In this document: positions 1-7,534 of the stretch, in pieces
Numbering within the stretch: the stretch's first letter is position 1
Layout: each line of letters begins with the position of its first letter
Source of the DNA: Flavobacteriales bacterium UBA1959
GTDB taxonomy: Bacteria; Bacteroidota; Bacteroidia; Flavobacteriales_D; Sanyastnellaceae
Direction: 5' to 3'
DNA: 16,919 nucleotides
NCBI GenBank assembly: GCA_002336085.1
Contig: DDEH01000049.1
Span: forward strand, 1 to 16,919
Program-made: the position numbers and the translations under genes
The notes under the pieces: model-generated
Databases searched by the model: none
What the model saw: only the letters and a program-made list of their open reading frames with translations
What the model was told of the DNA's origin: nothing

Positions 1-76
1 CGAATAGGTTTCATTTTTTGGCAATGTGTGCAGATGTTTGGGAATGAGCATTTCTATTCTGGTGTAAATTCGCGCC
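1..76. other. Upstream region of mtaB, no gene identified
   Basis: No coding region can be supported here. The stretch is T-rich with two G/T-rich runs (around 14-20 and 35-42), and it presumably holds the 5' untranslated region and promoter of mtaB. No clean TAnnTTTG box was found: GATGTTTG at 33-40 lacks the first T and has no TTG at the right distance upstream. A minus-strand ATG at 14-12 runs off the window edge and could be the start of a divergent gene, but only four codons are visible. Confidence 0.4.
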
Positions 77-1375
77 ATGACACCGGGAGGCACAGCGGCT
101 TTTCACACCTTAGGGTGCAAGCTCAATTTCAGCGAGACTTCGACCATTGCGCGTGACTTGGCCGATGCAGGATACGCACGCGTTAGCATTGACGATACTC
201 CGGATGTAGTGGTAATCAACACGTGCAGCGTTACCGATCAAGCTGATTCCAAATGCCGCAACATCGTGCGCAGAGCACTCAACGCGAACCCCAATGCTTT
301 TATCGCTGTTATTGGTTGTTACGCTCAACTAAAACCGACCGAAATAAGCCAAATAACTGGAGTGAATTTGGTGCTTGGCGCTCAAGAAAAATTCAACCTT
401 CCTGACCATTTGTCAAAAATGGAATTTGATGAGTATGGCGCCATTGATGTAAATCCGATCAAGGAATTAAAAGCTTTCGTTCCTGGATTTTCGAGCAACG
501 ACAGGACTCGGGCTTTCTTGAAAGTTCAGGACGGATGTGATTATTTCTGCTCTTTTTGCACGATACCACTTGCCCGAGGACGTTCCAGAAATGCATCTAT
601 TGAAAAAACACTCCAATTGGCTGAGCAAGCTGCTGATTCTGGCGCGAAGGAAATCGTTTTGACAGGAGTCAACATCGGAGACTTTGGAAAAAGTACCGGT
701 GAATCATTTTTAGACCTCGTGCATGCCTTGGATACGCAAGTGGATGTTCCGCGGATGCGAATTAGCAGCATTGAGCCCAATTTACTGGAGCCTTCCATCA
801 TCGACTATGTTAGCAAAAGCGATCGATTCCAACCGCATTTTCACATACCACTGCAAAGTGGCTCGGACCGCATACTAAAGGCAATGCGCAGACGCTACCG
901 CACTTCACTTTATGCTGAGCGAATCGAGCGCATCCGCTCAAATATGCCACACGCCAGCATCGGAGTCGATGTCATTACCGGATTTCCCGGAGAAGATGAC
1001 GACGCCTTTCAGGAGACGTACGAATTCCTGCAGGCCCTTCCCATTAGCTATTTGCATGTTTTCACTTATTCGGAACGAGACAAAACAACCGCTGTGCGGA
1101 TGGAAAATGCCGTGCCTGTGAGCAAGCGGAAGGAAAGAACCAAAATTTTACGAACACTCTCACTCAAAAAGCAGCGAGCGCACTACCAACAATTCTTGAA
1201 TATTTCACGCGAAGTACTCTTTGAGGCTTCTACTGAAGACGGACTTCGTTTTGGATACACTCCAGAATACGTGCGTGTTGGAGTTGACGCCTCTGAGGTG
1301 GAAGCCAATGAAATTGCAAACGTTAAACTGAAAGCCATTCGAGCAAATGGCTACATCCTAGGTTCCCGTATTTAA
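77..1375 (+). CDS. mtaB: tRNA t6A37 methylthiotransferase MtaB (radical SAM)
   Basis: This gene encodes a 432-residue methylthiotransferase of the MiaB/RimO/MtaB family. MtaB adds a methylthio group to C2 of N6-threonylcarbamoyladenosine at position 37 of ANN-decoding tRNAs, in the cytoplasm. The N-terminal UPF0004 domain has the three cysteines of the auxiliary iron-sulfur cluster: C14 (TLGCKLN), C50 (NTCSVT) and C81 (GCYAQ). The radical SAM CxxxCxxC motif is at C154, C158 and C161. The segment EIVLTGVNIGDFG and the later HIPLQSGSDRILKAMRRRY are typical of the family. The last ~60 residues would be the TRAM RNA-binding domain. The TLGCKLN signature points to MtaB rather than MiaB or RimO. 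The length is normal. The ATG at 77 begins just before the conserved N-terminal motif. lgt follows after 14 bases, so the two are probably co-transcribed. Confidence 0.92.
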   Translation: MTPGGTAAFHTLGCKLNFSETSTIARDLADAGYARVSIDDTPDVVVINTCSVTDQADSKCRNIVRRALNANPNAFIAVIGCYAQLKPTEISQITGVNLVLGAQEKFNLPDHLSKMEFDEYGAIDVNPIKELKAFVPGFSSNDRTRAFLKVQDGCDYFCSFCTIPLARGRSRNASIEKTLQLAEQAADSGAKEIVLTGVNIGDFGKSTGESFLDLVHALDTQVDVPRMRISSIEPNLLEPSIIDYVSKSDRFQPHFHIPLQSGSDRILKAMRRRYRTSLYAERIERIRSNMPHASIGVDVITGFPGEDDDAFQETYEFLQALPISYLHVFTYSERDKTTAVRMENAVPVSKRKERTKILRTLSLKKQRAHYQQFLNISREVLFEASTEDGLRFGYTPEYVRVGVDASEVEANEIANVKLKAIRANGYILGSRI

Positions 1376-1389
1376 AGAATCATCGCCAT

Positions 1390-2592
1390 ATGTATCCGAC
1401 ATTGTACCATGTGTTTTTAGATCTCTTTGGATGGGAATTGCCCGCGTTAAAGCTGATCAACAGTTTTGGGCTATTCGTTGCACTCGCATTTGCAACCGCT
1501 GCGGCCACGTTGAGGCGCGAAATGGACCGCAAACAAAAACTCGGAGTATTTACGCCCAGCACCTTAACCGTCCGAACAGGTGGAACAACATCAGCAGTGG
1601 AATGGGCAACGCAAGGCATGATTGGGTTTCTTATAGGCTGGAAGTTCATATATCTAGTTGTAAACTCCAAGGAACTGTTTTCTAGTGGTTTACCTCAGTC
1701 TCATTTGTTTAGTTTGGAAGGCAGCTTGCCACTTGGAATGGTGTTTTCTGGCTTAATGATCGGGTGGAAATACTGGGAAACACGGAAGACCCGCCAGCAA
1801 CCTGTCAAGGAAGAAAAAATAGATCTTCCAGCCAGCCAACACGTTGGCGGGATCGTTGCTGTGGCTGCGATTGGCGGGGTGGCAGGAGCCAAGCTATTCC
1901 ATCTGCTGGAATACCCCGACGAATTGGTTCGGTTTTTCACTGATCCGTCCCTTTCAAATTTCTTGGGTGGATTGACGATATACGGTGGACTCATCGTTGG
2001 AGGAGTCGCCGTTTACATTTACGCCAGAAAGAACAACATTCACTTTCTGCATTTGGCGGATTCTGTCGCACCCGGACTGATGCTCGGTTATGGCGTTGGA
2101 CGAATAGGTTGCCAAGTGAGCGGAGACGGCGACTGGGGCATTCCCAATTCGAATCCAATGCCCGAATGGTTGAGTTGGCTGCCAGACTGGATGTGGTCCT
2201 ATCAATTTCCAAACAACGTGAACGGTGTGTTTGGTGAGCGGTTGGCTGGATACACTGGTCGCCTGATCGGACCCAACGACCCTTGGCCATCATTTGATGG
2301 TTACGGAACTTATCTTGACCCCGGTGTTTACCCAACTGCATTTTATGAAACCATCATGGCGACGGTCATTTTTGTTCTTCTCTGGAAACTGCGAAAACGA
2401 TTTCGAACCCCTGGGATGTTATTTGCCATTTACTGCATGCTCAACGGCCTTGAACGCTTTTTCATAGAGAAAATTCGAGTAAATGCCGTTATCGACTTCG
2501 CGGGATTGGAATTCACCCAAGCCGAACTCATCTCTCTAGCGACGTTTATAGGTGGTGCCTTTTTGTTTTGGGCTCTCTCAAAGAAAAAATAA
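1390..2592 (+). CDS. lgt: Prolipoprotein diacylglyceryl transferase Lgt (long Bacteroidota form)
   Basis: This is a 400-residue polytopic inner-membrane protein. Lgt transfers diacylglyceryl from phosphatidylglycerol to the lipobox cysteine of prolipoproteins, the first step of lipoprotein maturation. Hydrophobic segments occur around 20-40, 75-92, 110-125, 152-170, 195-211, 222-240, 320-335, 342-358 and 376-397. The family core is seen as GYGVGRIGCQ (233-242) followed by GDGDWG (245-250), and the C-terminal GLERFFIEKIR (353-363) contains the conserved arginine R356. It is about 100 residues longer than the E. coli enzyme (~290), with extra sequence at the N-terminus (1-150) and between 255 and 315. 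Two E. coli positions reported as important differ here: the His of HGG is Tyr (Y198 in YGGLI), and the Asn of RIGN is Cys (C241). I believe both are common in Bacteroidota Lgt, so I still expect an active enzyme. Confidence 0.88.
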   Translation: MYPTLYHVFLDLFGWELPALKLINSFGLFVALAFATAAATLRREMDRKQKLGVFTPSTLTVRTGGTTSAVEWATQGMIGFLIGWKFIYLVVNSKELFSSGLPQSHLFSLEGSLPLGMVFSGLMIGWKYWETRKTRQQPVKEEKIDLPASQHVGGIVAVAAIGGVAGAKLFHLLEYPDELVRFFTDPSLSNFLGGLTIYGGLIVGGVAVYIYARKNNIHFLHLADSVAPGLMLGYGVGRIGCQVSGDGDWGIPNSNPMPEWLSWLPDWMWSYQFPNNVNGVFGERLAGYTGRLIGPNDPWPSFDGYGTYLDPGVYPTAFYETIMATVIFVLLWKLRKRFRTPGMLFAIYCMLNGLERFFIEKIRVNAVIDFAGLEFTQAELISLATFIGGAFLFWALSKKK

Positions 2593-2754
2593 TTTGAGAC
2601 TGCAACGACGGATTTCCGGCGGTACTCTCCACTAAAAAAAAGGACAATCGACAGGGCCGCTTTCAAGCTCAGTACTCCTCATTTTATACAGATTGTGCCA
2701 CGCTGACATCAAAATTGCTTTGCATCGCAAATCAATTGATTTTAATGGTGGGTT

Positions 2755-2770
2755 GGCCATGGTAATGGCC
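2755..2770 (+). terminator. Possible weak terminator hairpin downstream of lgt
   Basis: GGCCAT and ATGGCC form a perfect 6 bp stem around the loop GGTA. The stem is GC-rich but is followed by CTGTTTATC rather than a continuous T run. It lies about 160 bases after the lgt stop. It may equally be a chance inverted repeat. Confidence 0.25.
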
Positions 2771-2835
2771 CTGTTTATCAGATTGAGAAAATGCGACTTT
2801 CGAAAGGCGGTTCTACAAGGAAGAATGAAGTCGTA

Positions 2836-2854
2836 CCCCTGCGATTGCAGAGGG
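2836..2854 (-). terminator. Possible hairpin downstream of msrB
   Basis: Read on the minus strand, this forms a stem of 3 + 4 base pairs with a single bulged base and a 4-base loop. It starts 30 bases after the msrB stop. No T run follows immediately on the minus strand (TACGACTTC), so intrinsic termination here is uncertain. Confidence 0.25.
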
Positions 2855-2883
2855 AATAGAGGGCCGAATGGTTCTCTGAATCA

Positions 2884-3291
2884 TTAAGACTTTAAGGAAA
2901 GGCAAACACCATTGATGCAATAGCGTTTTCCAGTTCCGGTCGGACCATCTGGAAAAACATGTCCCAAATGACCGTCGCATTTTTTACAACGGATTTCGAC
3001 GCGTGTCATGCCGTGGGTACGGTCCAACCTTTCCTCAACATTAGCAGAATCTGCAGGACGATCAAAACTCGGCCATCCGCATCCTGAATCGAATTGGGAT
3101 CGACTGGAAAACAAATCCGTTTTACATGCTGCGCACTGGAATACTCCCGTGTGCCCGGTTCGATGGTACTCAGATGAAAAGGGGCGTTCTGTTCCATTCT
3201 GTCTCAGAACACGAAAAACTTCAGGACTCAATTTTTCTCTCCACTCCTCCTCGGTGAAGAAGATACGAGACTCATTATTATTTTGGGCCAT
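2884..3291 (-). CDS. msrB: Peptide-methionine (R)-S-oxide reductase MsrB
   Basis: This 135-residue protein reduces methionine-R-sulfoxide in proteins, an oxidative-damage repair enzyme that normally recycles through thioredoxin. The SelR fold is seen from FFTEEEWREKLSPEVFRVLRQ onward. Two zinc-binding CxxC pairs are present at C53/C56 and C102/C105. GCGWPSF (70-76) carries C71, and GHLGHVFPDGP (108-117) precedes the catalytic C125 in RYCINGVCL. The usual sequence after the catalytic Cys is close to INSAAL or INSVSL, so G128 and the extra cysteine C130 are unusual. There is no signal peptide, so it should be cytoplasmic. The length is normal for a stand-alone MsrB. The ATG lies 6 bases after the helicase stop codon, which implies one mRNA with translational coupling. 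No clear Shine-Dalgarno sequence is visible. Confidence 0.93.
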   Translation of the reverse strand: MAQNNNESRIFFTEEEWREKLSPEVFRVLRQNGTERPFSSEYHRTGHTGVFQCAACKTDLFSSRSQFDSGCGWPSFDRPADSANVEERLDRTHGMTRVEIRCKKCDGHLGHVFPDGPTGTGKRYCINGVCLSLKS

Positions 3292-3297
3292 GAAGCG

Positions 3298-4632
3298 TTA
3301 ACCGTTCTTCGACTTGTCCCGATTGAACGGCTTCTTATCACGGTTTCCGCCACCGCCTTGAGAACTTCCTCCTCGGAAGGGCTTTTTACCTCCTCGGCCA
3401 GCGGGACCTCCGTGTCCTCCAGATCGGCCTCCATGACGTCCGCCACCTCCGGCACGATTCTTTGGGTTGTATTCTGGCCCTTTTCCAAGGCGCTCAGGAA
3501 TCTCTAGCTTGGGGACTTCCTTTTCGATCAACTTCTCAATTTTACCAAATCGAAATTGATCGTCAGGATTGATCAAGGTTATACCTTCTCCATCCTTGTC
3601 CGCGCGAGCGGTTCTGCCGATACGGTGAACATAATCCTCTTCGTTTGGTGGAACATCATAATTAACGACCAGTTCAATATTGTCAATATCTATGCCGCGG
3701 CTCACTACGTCTGTAGCTACCAAAATGGGGAACTTCCGCTGACGAAAACCGAGCATTACTGACTCGCGTTCAGATTGCTCCGCATCCGATGAAATTCGTT
3801 CGCAGCGTATGCCCGCTTTTTTCAATGTTCTCGTGATCTGAGACACTGTTCGCTTCCTAGAGGTAAACACGATGCCCGATTTCACATCACGATCGCGCAA
3901 GAGCTCCACCAGAACATCATCCTTTTGATAATCAAACAATACGTAAGCACCCTGTTTAATCTTCTCAGCTGGTTTGGACAAAGCCAGTTTCACTGTCACT
4001 GGATTGTTCAACAAATCTTTGGAAAGCGTCTCAATTCGATCTGGCATCGTAGCGCTAAAGAGCAAGGTTTGACGATCCTTTTTACACTTTTCAGCAATGC
4101 GCATGATGTCACCATGAAAGCCCATATCCAACATCCGGTCAGCCTCATCCAAAATCAAGCATGTCAAATGAGACAAGTCTACATAGCCCAAGGTAAGGTG
4201 AGAGAGGAACCTACCTGGTGTAGCAACAATGATGTCTGCTCCCTTGGTTAGGGCTTTCTTTTCTCGTGTGAAATCTTGTGCTGAGCCACCGCCATAAATG
4301 GCTAAACTGGTCACTTTGGCATAGTAACCAAAGCCTTCAACTGCCTGATCGATCTGCTGAGCCAGCTCCCGCGTAGGAACGACAATTAACGTTTTTATTT
4401 TCCCGTTGTCAGGAGTATCCAAAATACGATCGATGGTCGGCAACAAGAAAGCACCTGTCTTTCCAGTTCCCGTCTGCGCAATCCCCATGAGGTCCTGCCC
4501 GTTCAATATTTTTGGAATGGACTCGGATTGTATCGGTGTTGCCTCTTGAAATCCCATCGAATCCAACGCGTCCATGACGTCGGGATGCATATCCAATGCA
4601 TCAAATCTGATGCGCTCTTTTTTATCTTCCAC
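3298..4632 (-). CDS. DEAD-box ATP-dependent RNA helicase, RhlE-like
   Basis: This 444-residue helicase would unwind or remodel RNA duplexes in the cytoplasm (ribosome assembly, mRNA decay or cold adaptation). All core motifs are visible: the Q motif (upstream F10 through Q35), motif I AQTGTGKT (52-59), Ia PTREL (86-90), Ib TPGR (138-141), II DEAD (162-165), III SAT (193-195), V VATDVVSRGIDI (305-316) and VI HRIGRTAR (336-343). Motif V has VVSRG where most relatives have VAARG. The last ~50 residues (393-444) are a Gly/Arg/Lys-rich tail like RGG-box RNA-binding tails. The start is GTG. The first in-frame ATG is codon 16, but starting there would remove F10, the aromatic residue of the Q motif, so GTG is preferred. 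The exact subfamily (RhlE, CsdA-like or other) cannot be fixed by eye. msrB follows after 6 bases. Confidence 0.93.
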   Translation of the reverse strand: MEDKKERIRFDALDMHPDVMDALDSMGFQEATPIQSESIPKILNGQDLMGIAQTGTGKTGAFLLPTIDRILDTPDNGKIKTLIVVPTRELAQQIDQAVEGFGYYAKVTSLAIYGGGSAQDFTREKKALTKGADIIVATPGRFLSHLTLGYVDLSHLTCLILDEADRMLDMGFHGDIMRIAEKCKKDRQTLLFSATMPDRIETLSKDLLNNPVTVKLALSKPAEKIKQGAYVLFDYQKDDVLVELLRDRDVKSGIVFTSRKRTVSQITRTLKKAGIRCERISSDAEQSERESVMLGFRQRKFPILVATDVVSRGIDIDNIELVVNYDVPPNEEDYVHRIGRTARADKDGEGITLINPDDQFRFGKIEKLIEKEVPKLEIPERLGKGPEYNPKNRAGGGGRHGGRSGGHGGPAGRGGKKPFRGGSSQGGGGNRDKKPFNRDKSKNG

Positions 4633-4759
4633 GGCTTAAAGATAACTCGCTTGCAACTTAAGTGTTACATATGGTGTTGATATATCGTAATTTGTCAGTG
4701 GAATGCGCCTCGTCATGATGTCAAACCCGTTATTGTTGGAGCAACATTTGTTAAGGACT
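4633..4759. promoter_or_regulatory. Divergent promoter region between helicase and PKD protein genes
   Basis: Two divergent genes must start from this AT-rich region. On the plus strand TAATTTG (4688-4694) is one base short of the Bacteroidota -7 consensus TAnnTTTG. Transcription from it would start close to 4700, which favours a PKD-protein start downstream of 4703 (ATG at 4715, 4718 or 4760). On the minus strand TATCTTTA (4644 down to 4637) matches the -7 box except for the last base. It sits only 4 bases from the helicase GTG, so that message would be nearly leaderless. No convincing -33 element was found for either. Confidence 0.35.
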
Positions 4760-7465
4760 ATGTCCTGTGCAGTGCGCTATGCAGGACTTTTTCTGATTGC
4801 TATTTTATTGACGTCAAAGAGCAATAAAGCTGTCGCAGCGCATGCGATGGGCGGAGAGGTAACTTACGAATATCTGGGAAATGGCGATTTTGCGATTTCT
4901 TTGGTTTTCTACCGCGAATGCTATGGAAATGAACAACCGAGCGGATGGCAAAACGGCGGAACAAATCTTGATCCCGAAATCCAGCTCGGCATATTTGAGG
5001 GTGCACAGGAATTCAACACCTTCATTGTAAACCTCGATGTAGCAACCGTCAATCCCTTGGAAACGATATTAGAGAACCCCTGTGGAAATTTGCCCGAAGA
5101 CCTGTGCATGCAACGCTTGGAATACTCCATCGTTGTGAACCTCCCGCCTAGCGCTACAGGTTATGATATTGTTTTTCAACGTTGCTGCCGAAATCCAGGC
5201 ATTTCAAACATTCCCGACCCTGGAGTCATTGGAATTACACTGACCACGCAAATTCCGCCATTCGTGGATGATTCTAACCCCAATAGCAGTCCTGTTTTTA
5301 ATACATATCCGCCGGAGGCGATTTGCACCAATTTTGATTTCTTTTTAGACCAAGGAGCCACAGATATCGACGGAGACTCTCTGAGCTACTCATTTTGCAC
5401 TCCCCTCAACGGTGGAAGTACGGACAACCCTTCGCCTGCTCCTTTGCCAGCGGCAACCTTCAATGAAATACCATGGGGAGTCGGCTTCAGTGCGGTCGAT
5501 CCCATCCCTTCGACTCCACCTTTCGCAATTGATTCAGAAACCGGAGCAATCACAGGATTCCCCACGAATCCTGGAGCTTTCGTTATTGGAATTTGTGTTT
5601 CGGAATACCGTGATGGCGAGTTACTCAGTACGGTCATGCGGGATTTTCAATTCAACGTGGTCATGTGCGATCCGACCATCATTTCGGCTGCGCAGCCCCA
5701 ATCCACCGACCAATATTGCATCGGCGAGACCATTGAGTTTTTTGAGAATTCAATTGGTGCACAAGAATTGCTCTGGGACTTTGGCGTTGCTGGGACAGAT
5801 TCGGATATCAGCTTCGATGAATCTCCCACGTTCACTTATCCCGACACGGGAACCTACGAGGTGCTCTTGATTGCCAATCCATCCTGGCCTTGCGCGGATA
5901 CTTCAAGCCAAGTTTTCTACATCTATGAGCCCATTGACTTGGAAATAGAACTGAATGACTTTGCCTGTTTGGGAGGTGTCGAAGCCTTTGACTTGTCTGT
6001 GGACGGAGCATTCACAGCAAACACCAATATCACTTGGACTTTCTCCGGAGGTTTACCAGCCAGCTCAAATTTGGAAAGTCCCGGATGGGTAACGTTTGCC
6101 AATGAAGAGAACTGGAGCGTTACTGCCGTCGCAGAGCATTACGGCTGCGTTTCAAATCAAACGTTCGACTGGGTCGCTCCGGATGATCCTTTCGCGGACA
6201 TTGCAGACCAATCTTCTTTTTGCGAAGGATATACCTTCGATTTCGATAACCTCTCAGAAAATGGAGAAAGCTGGGCCTGGGACTTTGGTGTGATAGGAAG
6301 TGAAGATTTCTCGTTCGAAGAATCACCAACATTCACCTATCCGTACCCTGGAATATTTACTGTTGAATTGATTGTTTCCGCTCCATTTACGTGCAATGAC
6401 ACAGCGTCCGCAACCGTGGAAATATTTCCTGAAATTAACCCGGCTTTCGAAGTGCCTGATCCAGAATGCTTCTCGACGAATAATTTCAGCCTCACTCCCA
6501 TCTTCATAAATCAGCCTGAGACGCAATACAACTGGGATTTTGGAGGCGAGACCACGAGTGCCGATGCATCAAATGGTTCAGTCAATAACCTCTCATACGC
6601 AGAACCTGGAACCTATTCAGTCGAAGTTACAGCAACAGCGAACGGATGTGAAGTAGTCGCATCAGAAGAAATTTGGGTAATTGAAGACCCCACCATCAAC
6701 TTCCAGTCGGGTCCTGCCTTTGGTTGCCCTCCGCACTCTGTGAATTTTGTCAACAACAGCACAACCGAAACTGCCACAACATACGAATGGCAATTTGGTG
6801 ATGGAACTGTTTCAGTTGCTCCGAGCCCCAGCCACATTTATGAAAATTCTGGTAATTTTTCTGTCACCTTGCAAATGACCTCCACTGGCTTTTGCAGCCA
6901 AGAGCTGATTCTGACCCAAAACAATATCATCGAAGTTCTACCTGTGCCGCAGGCAGGCTTCGACATAACCCCCAATCAGGTCGATATTTTAGACCCTACC
7001 GTGAGTTATAACTCAATGTATGACAGCGGATTAGAGTGCTTCTACAATTTCGGAGATGGAGGTTCGTCTTCCTATTGCAGCGGCGAATACGCCTACTCGG
7101 ACGGCGGGCTCTTTCAAGTGACACAAACTGTCATCAATGAAGCCGGATGCAGCAGCACTGCATTCGGTGAAGTAGCCGTTTCCGGAACTGTTTTTTATGC
7201 GCCCAACACTTTCACGCCTAATAACGATGGAGTCAACGATGTCTGGATACCTATCGCTTTAGGGATCACCGAGTATCATCTTCAGGTTTATAATCGGTGG
7301 GGTCAATTGATCTGGGAGACCGTTGATGCTGCAACGCCTTGGCTTGGAGAAACCATGAACGGATCGTACTTCGTGCCTGATGGGCTCTATCATTATCAAG
7401 TCAAAATTGAGGATCAATTAAAATATCCACGTATTTATTCGGGCTCAATTCACCTTCTTCGTTAA
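4703..7465 (+). CDS. Secreted PKD-repeat protein with type B gliding/T9SS C-terminal sorting domain
   Basis: This is a 920-residue surface or secreted protein. A signal peptide lies at about 20-46: the stretch RYAGLFLIAILL is hydrophobic and a cleavage site near AVAAHA is plausible. M20 (ATG at 4760, preceded by AAGGA) gives the neatest signal peptide, so the true start may be 4715, 4718 or 4760 rather than 4703. The mature N-terminus starts HAMGGEVTYEYLGNG, a pattern shared by large Bacteroidota gliding-type exoproteins; this domain runs to about 320. PKD-like beta-sandwich units follow near 337-405, 410-492, 505-575, 580-657, 663-745 and a degenerate one at 748-826. Residues 832-920 (NTFTPNNDGVNDVW, then YNRWGQLIWE, then DGLYHYQVKI) are the CHU_C/type B sorting domain recognised by the type IX secretion system. 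Many cysteines suit an exported protein. Adhesion or matrix binding is inferred; the substrate is unknown. No catalytic domain was recognised. Confidence 0.85.
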   Translation: MRLVMMSNPLLLEQHLLRTMSCAVRYAGLFLIAILLTSKSNKAVAAHAMGGEVTYEYLGNGDFAISLVFYRECYGNEQPSGWQNGGTNLDPEIQLGIFEGAQEFNTFIVNLDVATVNPLETILENPCGNLPEDLCMQRLEYSIVVNLPPSATGYDIVFQRCCRNPGISNIPDPGVIGITLTTQIPPFVDDSNPNSSPVFNTYPPEAICTNFDFFLDQGATDIDGDSLSYSFCTPLNGGSTDNPSPAPLPAATFNEIPWGVGFSAVDPIPSTPPFAIDSETGAITGFPTNPGAFVIGICVSEYRDGELLSTVMRDFQFNVVMCDPTIISAAQPQSTDQYCIGETIEFFENSIGAQELLWDFGVAGTDSDISFDESPTFTYPDTGTYEVLLIANPSWPCADTSSQVFYIYEPIDLEIELNDFACLGGVEAFDLSVDGAFTANTNITWTFSGGLPASSNLESPGWVTFANEENWSVTAVAEHYGCVSNQTFDWVAPDDPFADIADQSSFCEGYTFDFDNLSENGESWAWDFGVIGSEDFSFEESPTFTYPYPGIFTVELIVSAPFTCNDTASATVEIFPEINPAFEVPDPECFSTNNFSLTPIFINQPETQYNWDFGGETTSADASNGSVNNLSYAEPGTYSVEVTATANGCEVVASEEIWVIEDPTINFQSGPAFGCPPHSVNFVNNSTTETATTYEWQFGDGTVSVAPSPSHIYENSGNFSVTLQMTSTGFCSQELILTQNNIIEVLPVPQAGFDITPNQVDILDPTVSYNSMYDSGLECFYNFGDGGSSSYCSGEYAYSDGGLFQVTQTVINEAGCSSTAFGEVAVSGTVFYAPNTFTPNNDGVNDVWIPIALGITEYHLQVYNRWGQLIWETVDAATPWLGETMNGSYFVPDGLYHYQVKIEDQLKYPRIYSGSIHLLR
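5711..6427 (+). repeat. Two closely similar PKD units sharing a DFGV...ESPTFTYP motif
   Basis: Residues 337-405 and 505-575 of the secreted protein align over their full length. Each has a (Q/S)xC-G start, a (L/A)WDFGV strand, an acidic DxSF(D/E)ESPTFTYP segment, a PG/TGxxxVxLI strand and a closing cysteine. The corresponding DNA segments (5711-5917 and 6215-6427) are diverged at codon third positions, so this is an old duplication rather than a recent one. The unit at 410-492 between them is much less similar. Confidence 0.6.
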
Positions 7466-7479
7466 CCAAACGGCATAAA

Positions 7480-7487
7480 TAATTTTG
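7480..7487 (+). promoter_or_regulatory. Bacteroidota-type -7 box upstream of the DUF3276 gene
   Basis: TAATTTTG matches the -7 consensus TAnnTTTG exactly. It lies 15 bases after the PKD-protein stop and 47 bases before the DUF3276 ATG. Transcription would start near 7494, giving a leader of about 40 bases. A -33 element is only weakly suggested by CTTCGTT around 7457-7463. Confidence 0.55.
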
Positions 7488-7534
7488 CATAAGCCCGAGC
7501 ATCGAAATATATTAGCGTCTATACATTCGGCATT

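Larger units (their letters stand above)
2593..2883. other. Convergent intergenic region between lgt and msrB
   Basis: No gene is supported in these 291 bases. The only plus-strand frame (2693-2887) needs a TTG start, resembles no known family and runs into the msrB stop. Three palindromic elements can be read. AAATCAATTGATTT at 2729-2742 is a perfect 14 bp palindrome. GGCCAT-GGTA-ATGGCC at 2755-2770 is a 6 bp stem with a 4-base loop, followed by CTGTTTATC. CCCCTGC-GATT-GCAG-A-GGG at 2836-2854 is a 7 bp stem with one bulged base, 30-48 bases beyond the msrB stop. None has a good U-run, so they are at most weak transcription terminators for the two converging genes. Confidence 0.5.

Noticed and set aside
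1..14. Possible start of a divergent minus-strand gene
   Set aside because: Only ATG and three to four codons are visible before the window edge, which is not enough to support a gene.
2693..2887. 64-codon plus-strand frame after lgt
   Set aside because: It needs a TTG start, has no ribosome-binding sequence or family resemblance, and overlaps the msrB stop. It is most likely chance in a short intergenic gap.
3925..4251. 108-codon plus-strand frame antisense to the helicase gene
   Set aside because: It is opposite conserved helicase motifs, has no family resemblance, and its open frame is explained by the codon usage of the real gene.
5412..5870. 152-codon frame inside the PKD protein gene
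   Set aside because: It is an alternative-frame shadow of a gene with strong domain evidence, and its translation resembles no protein family.
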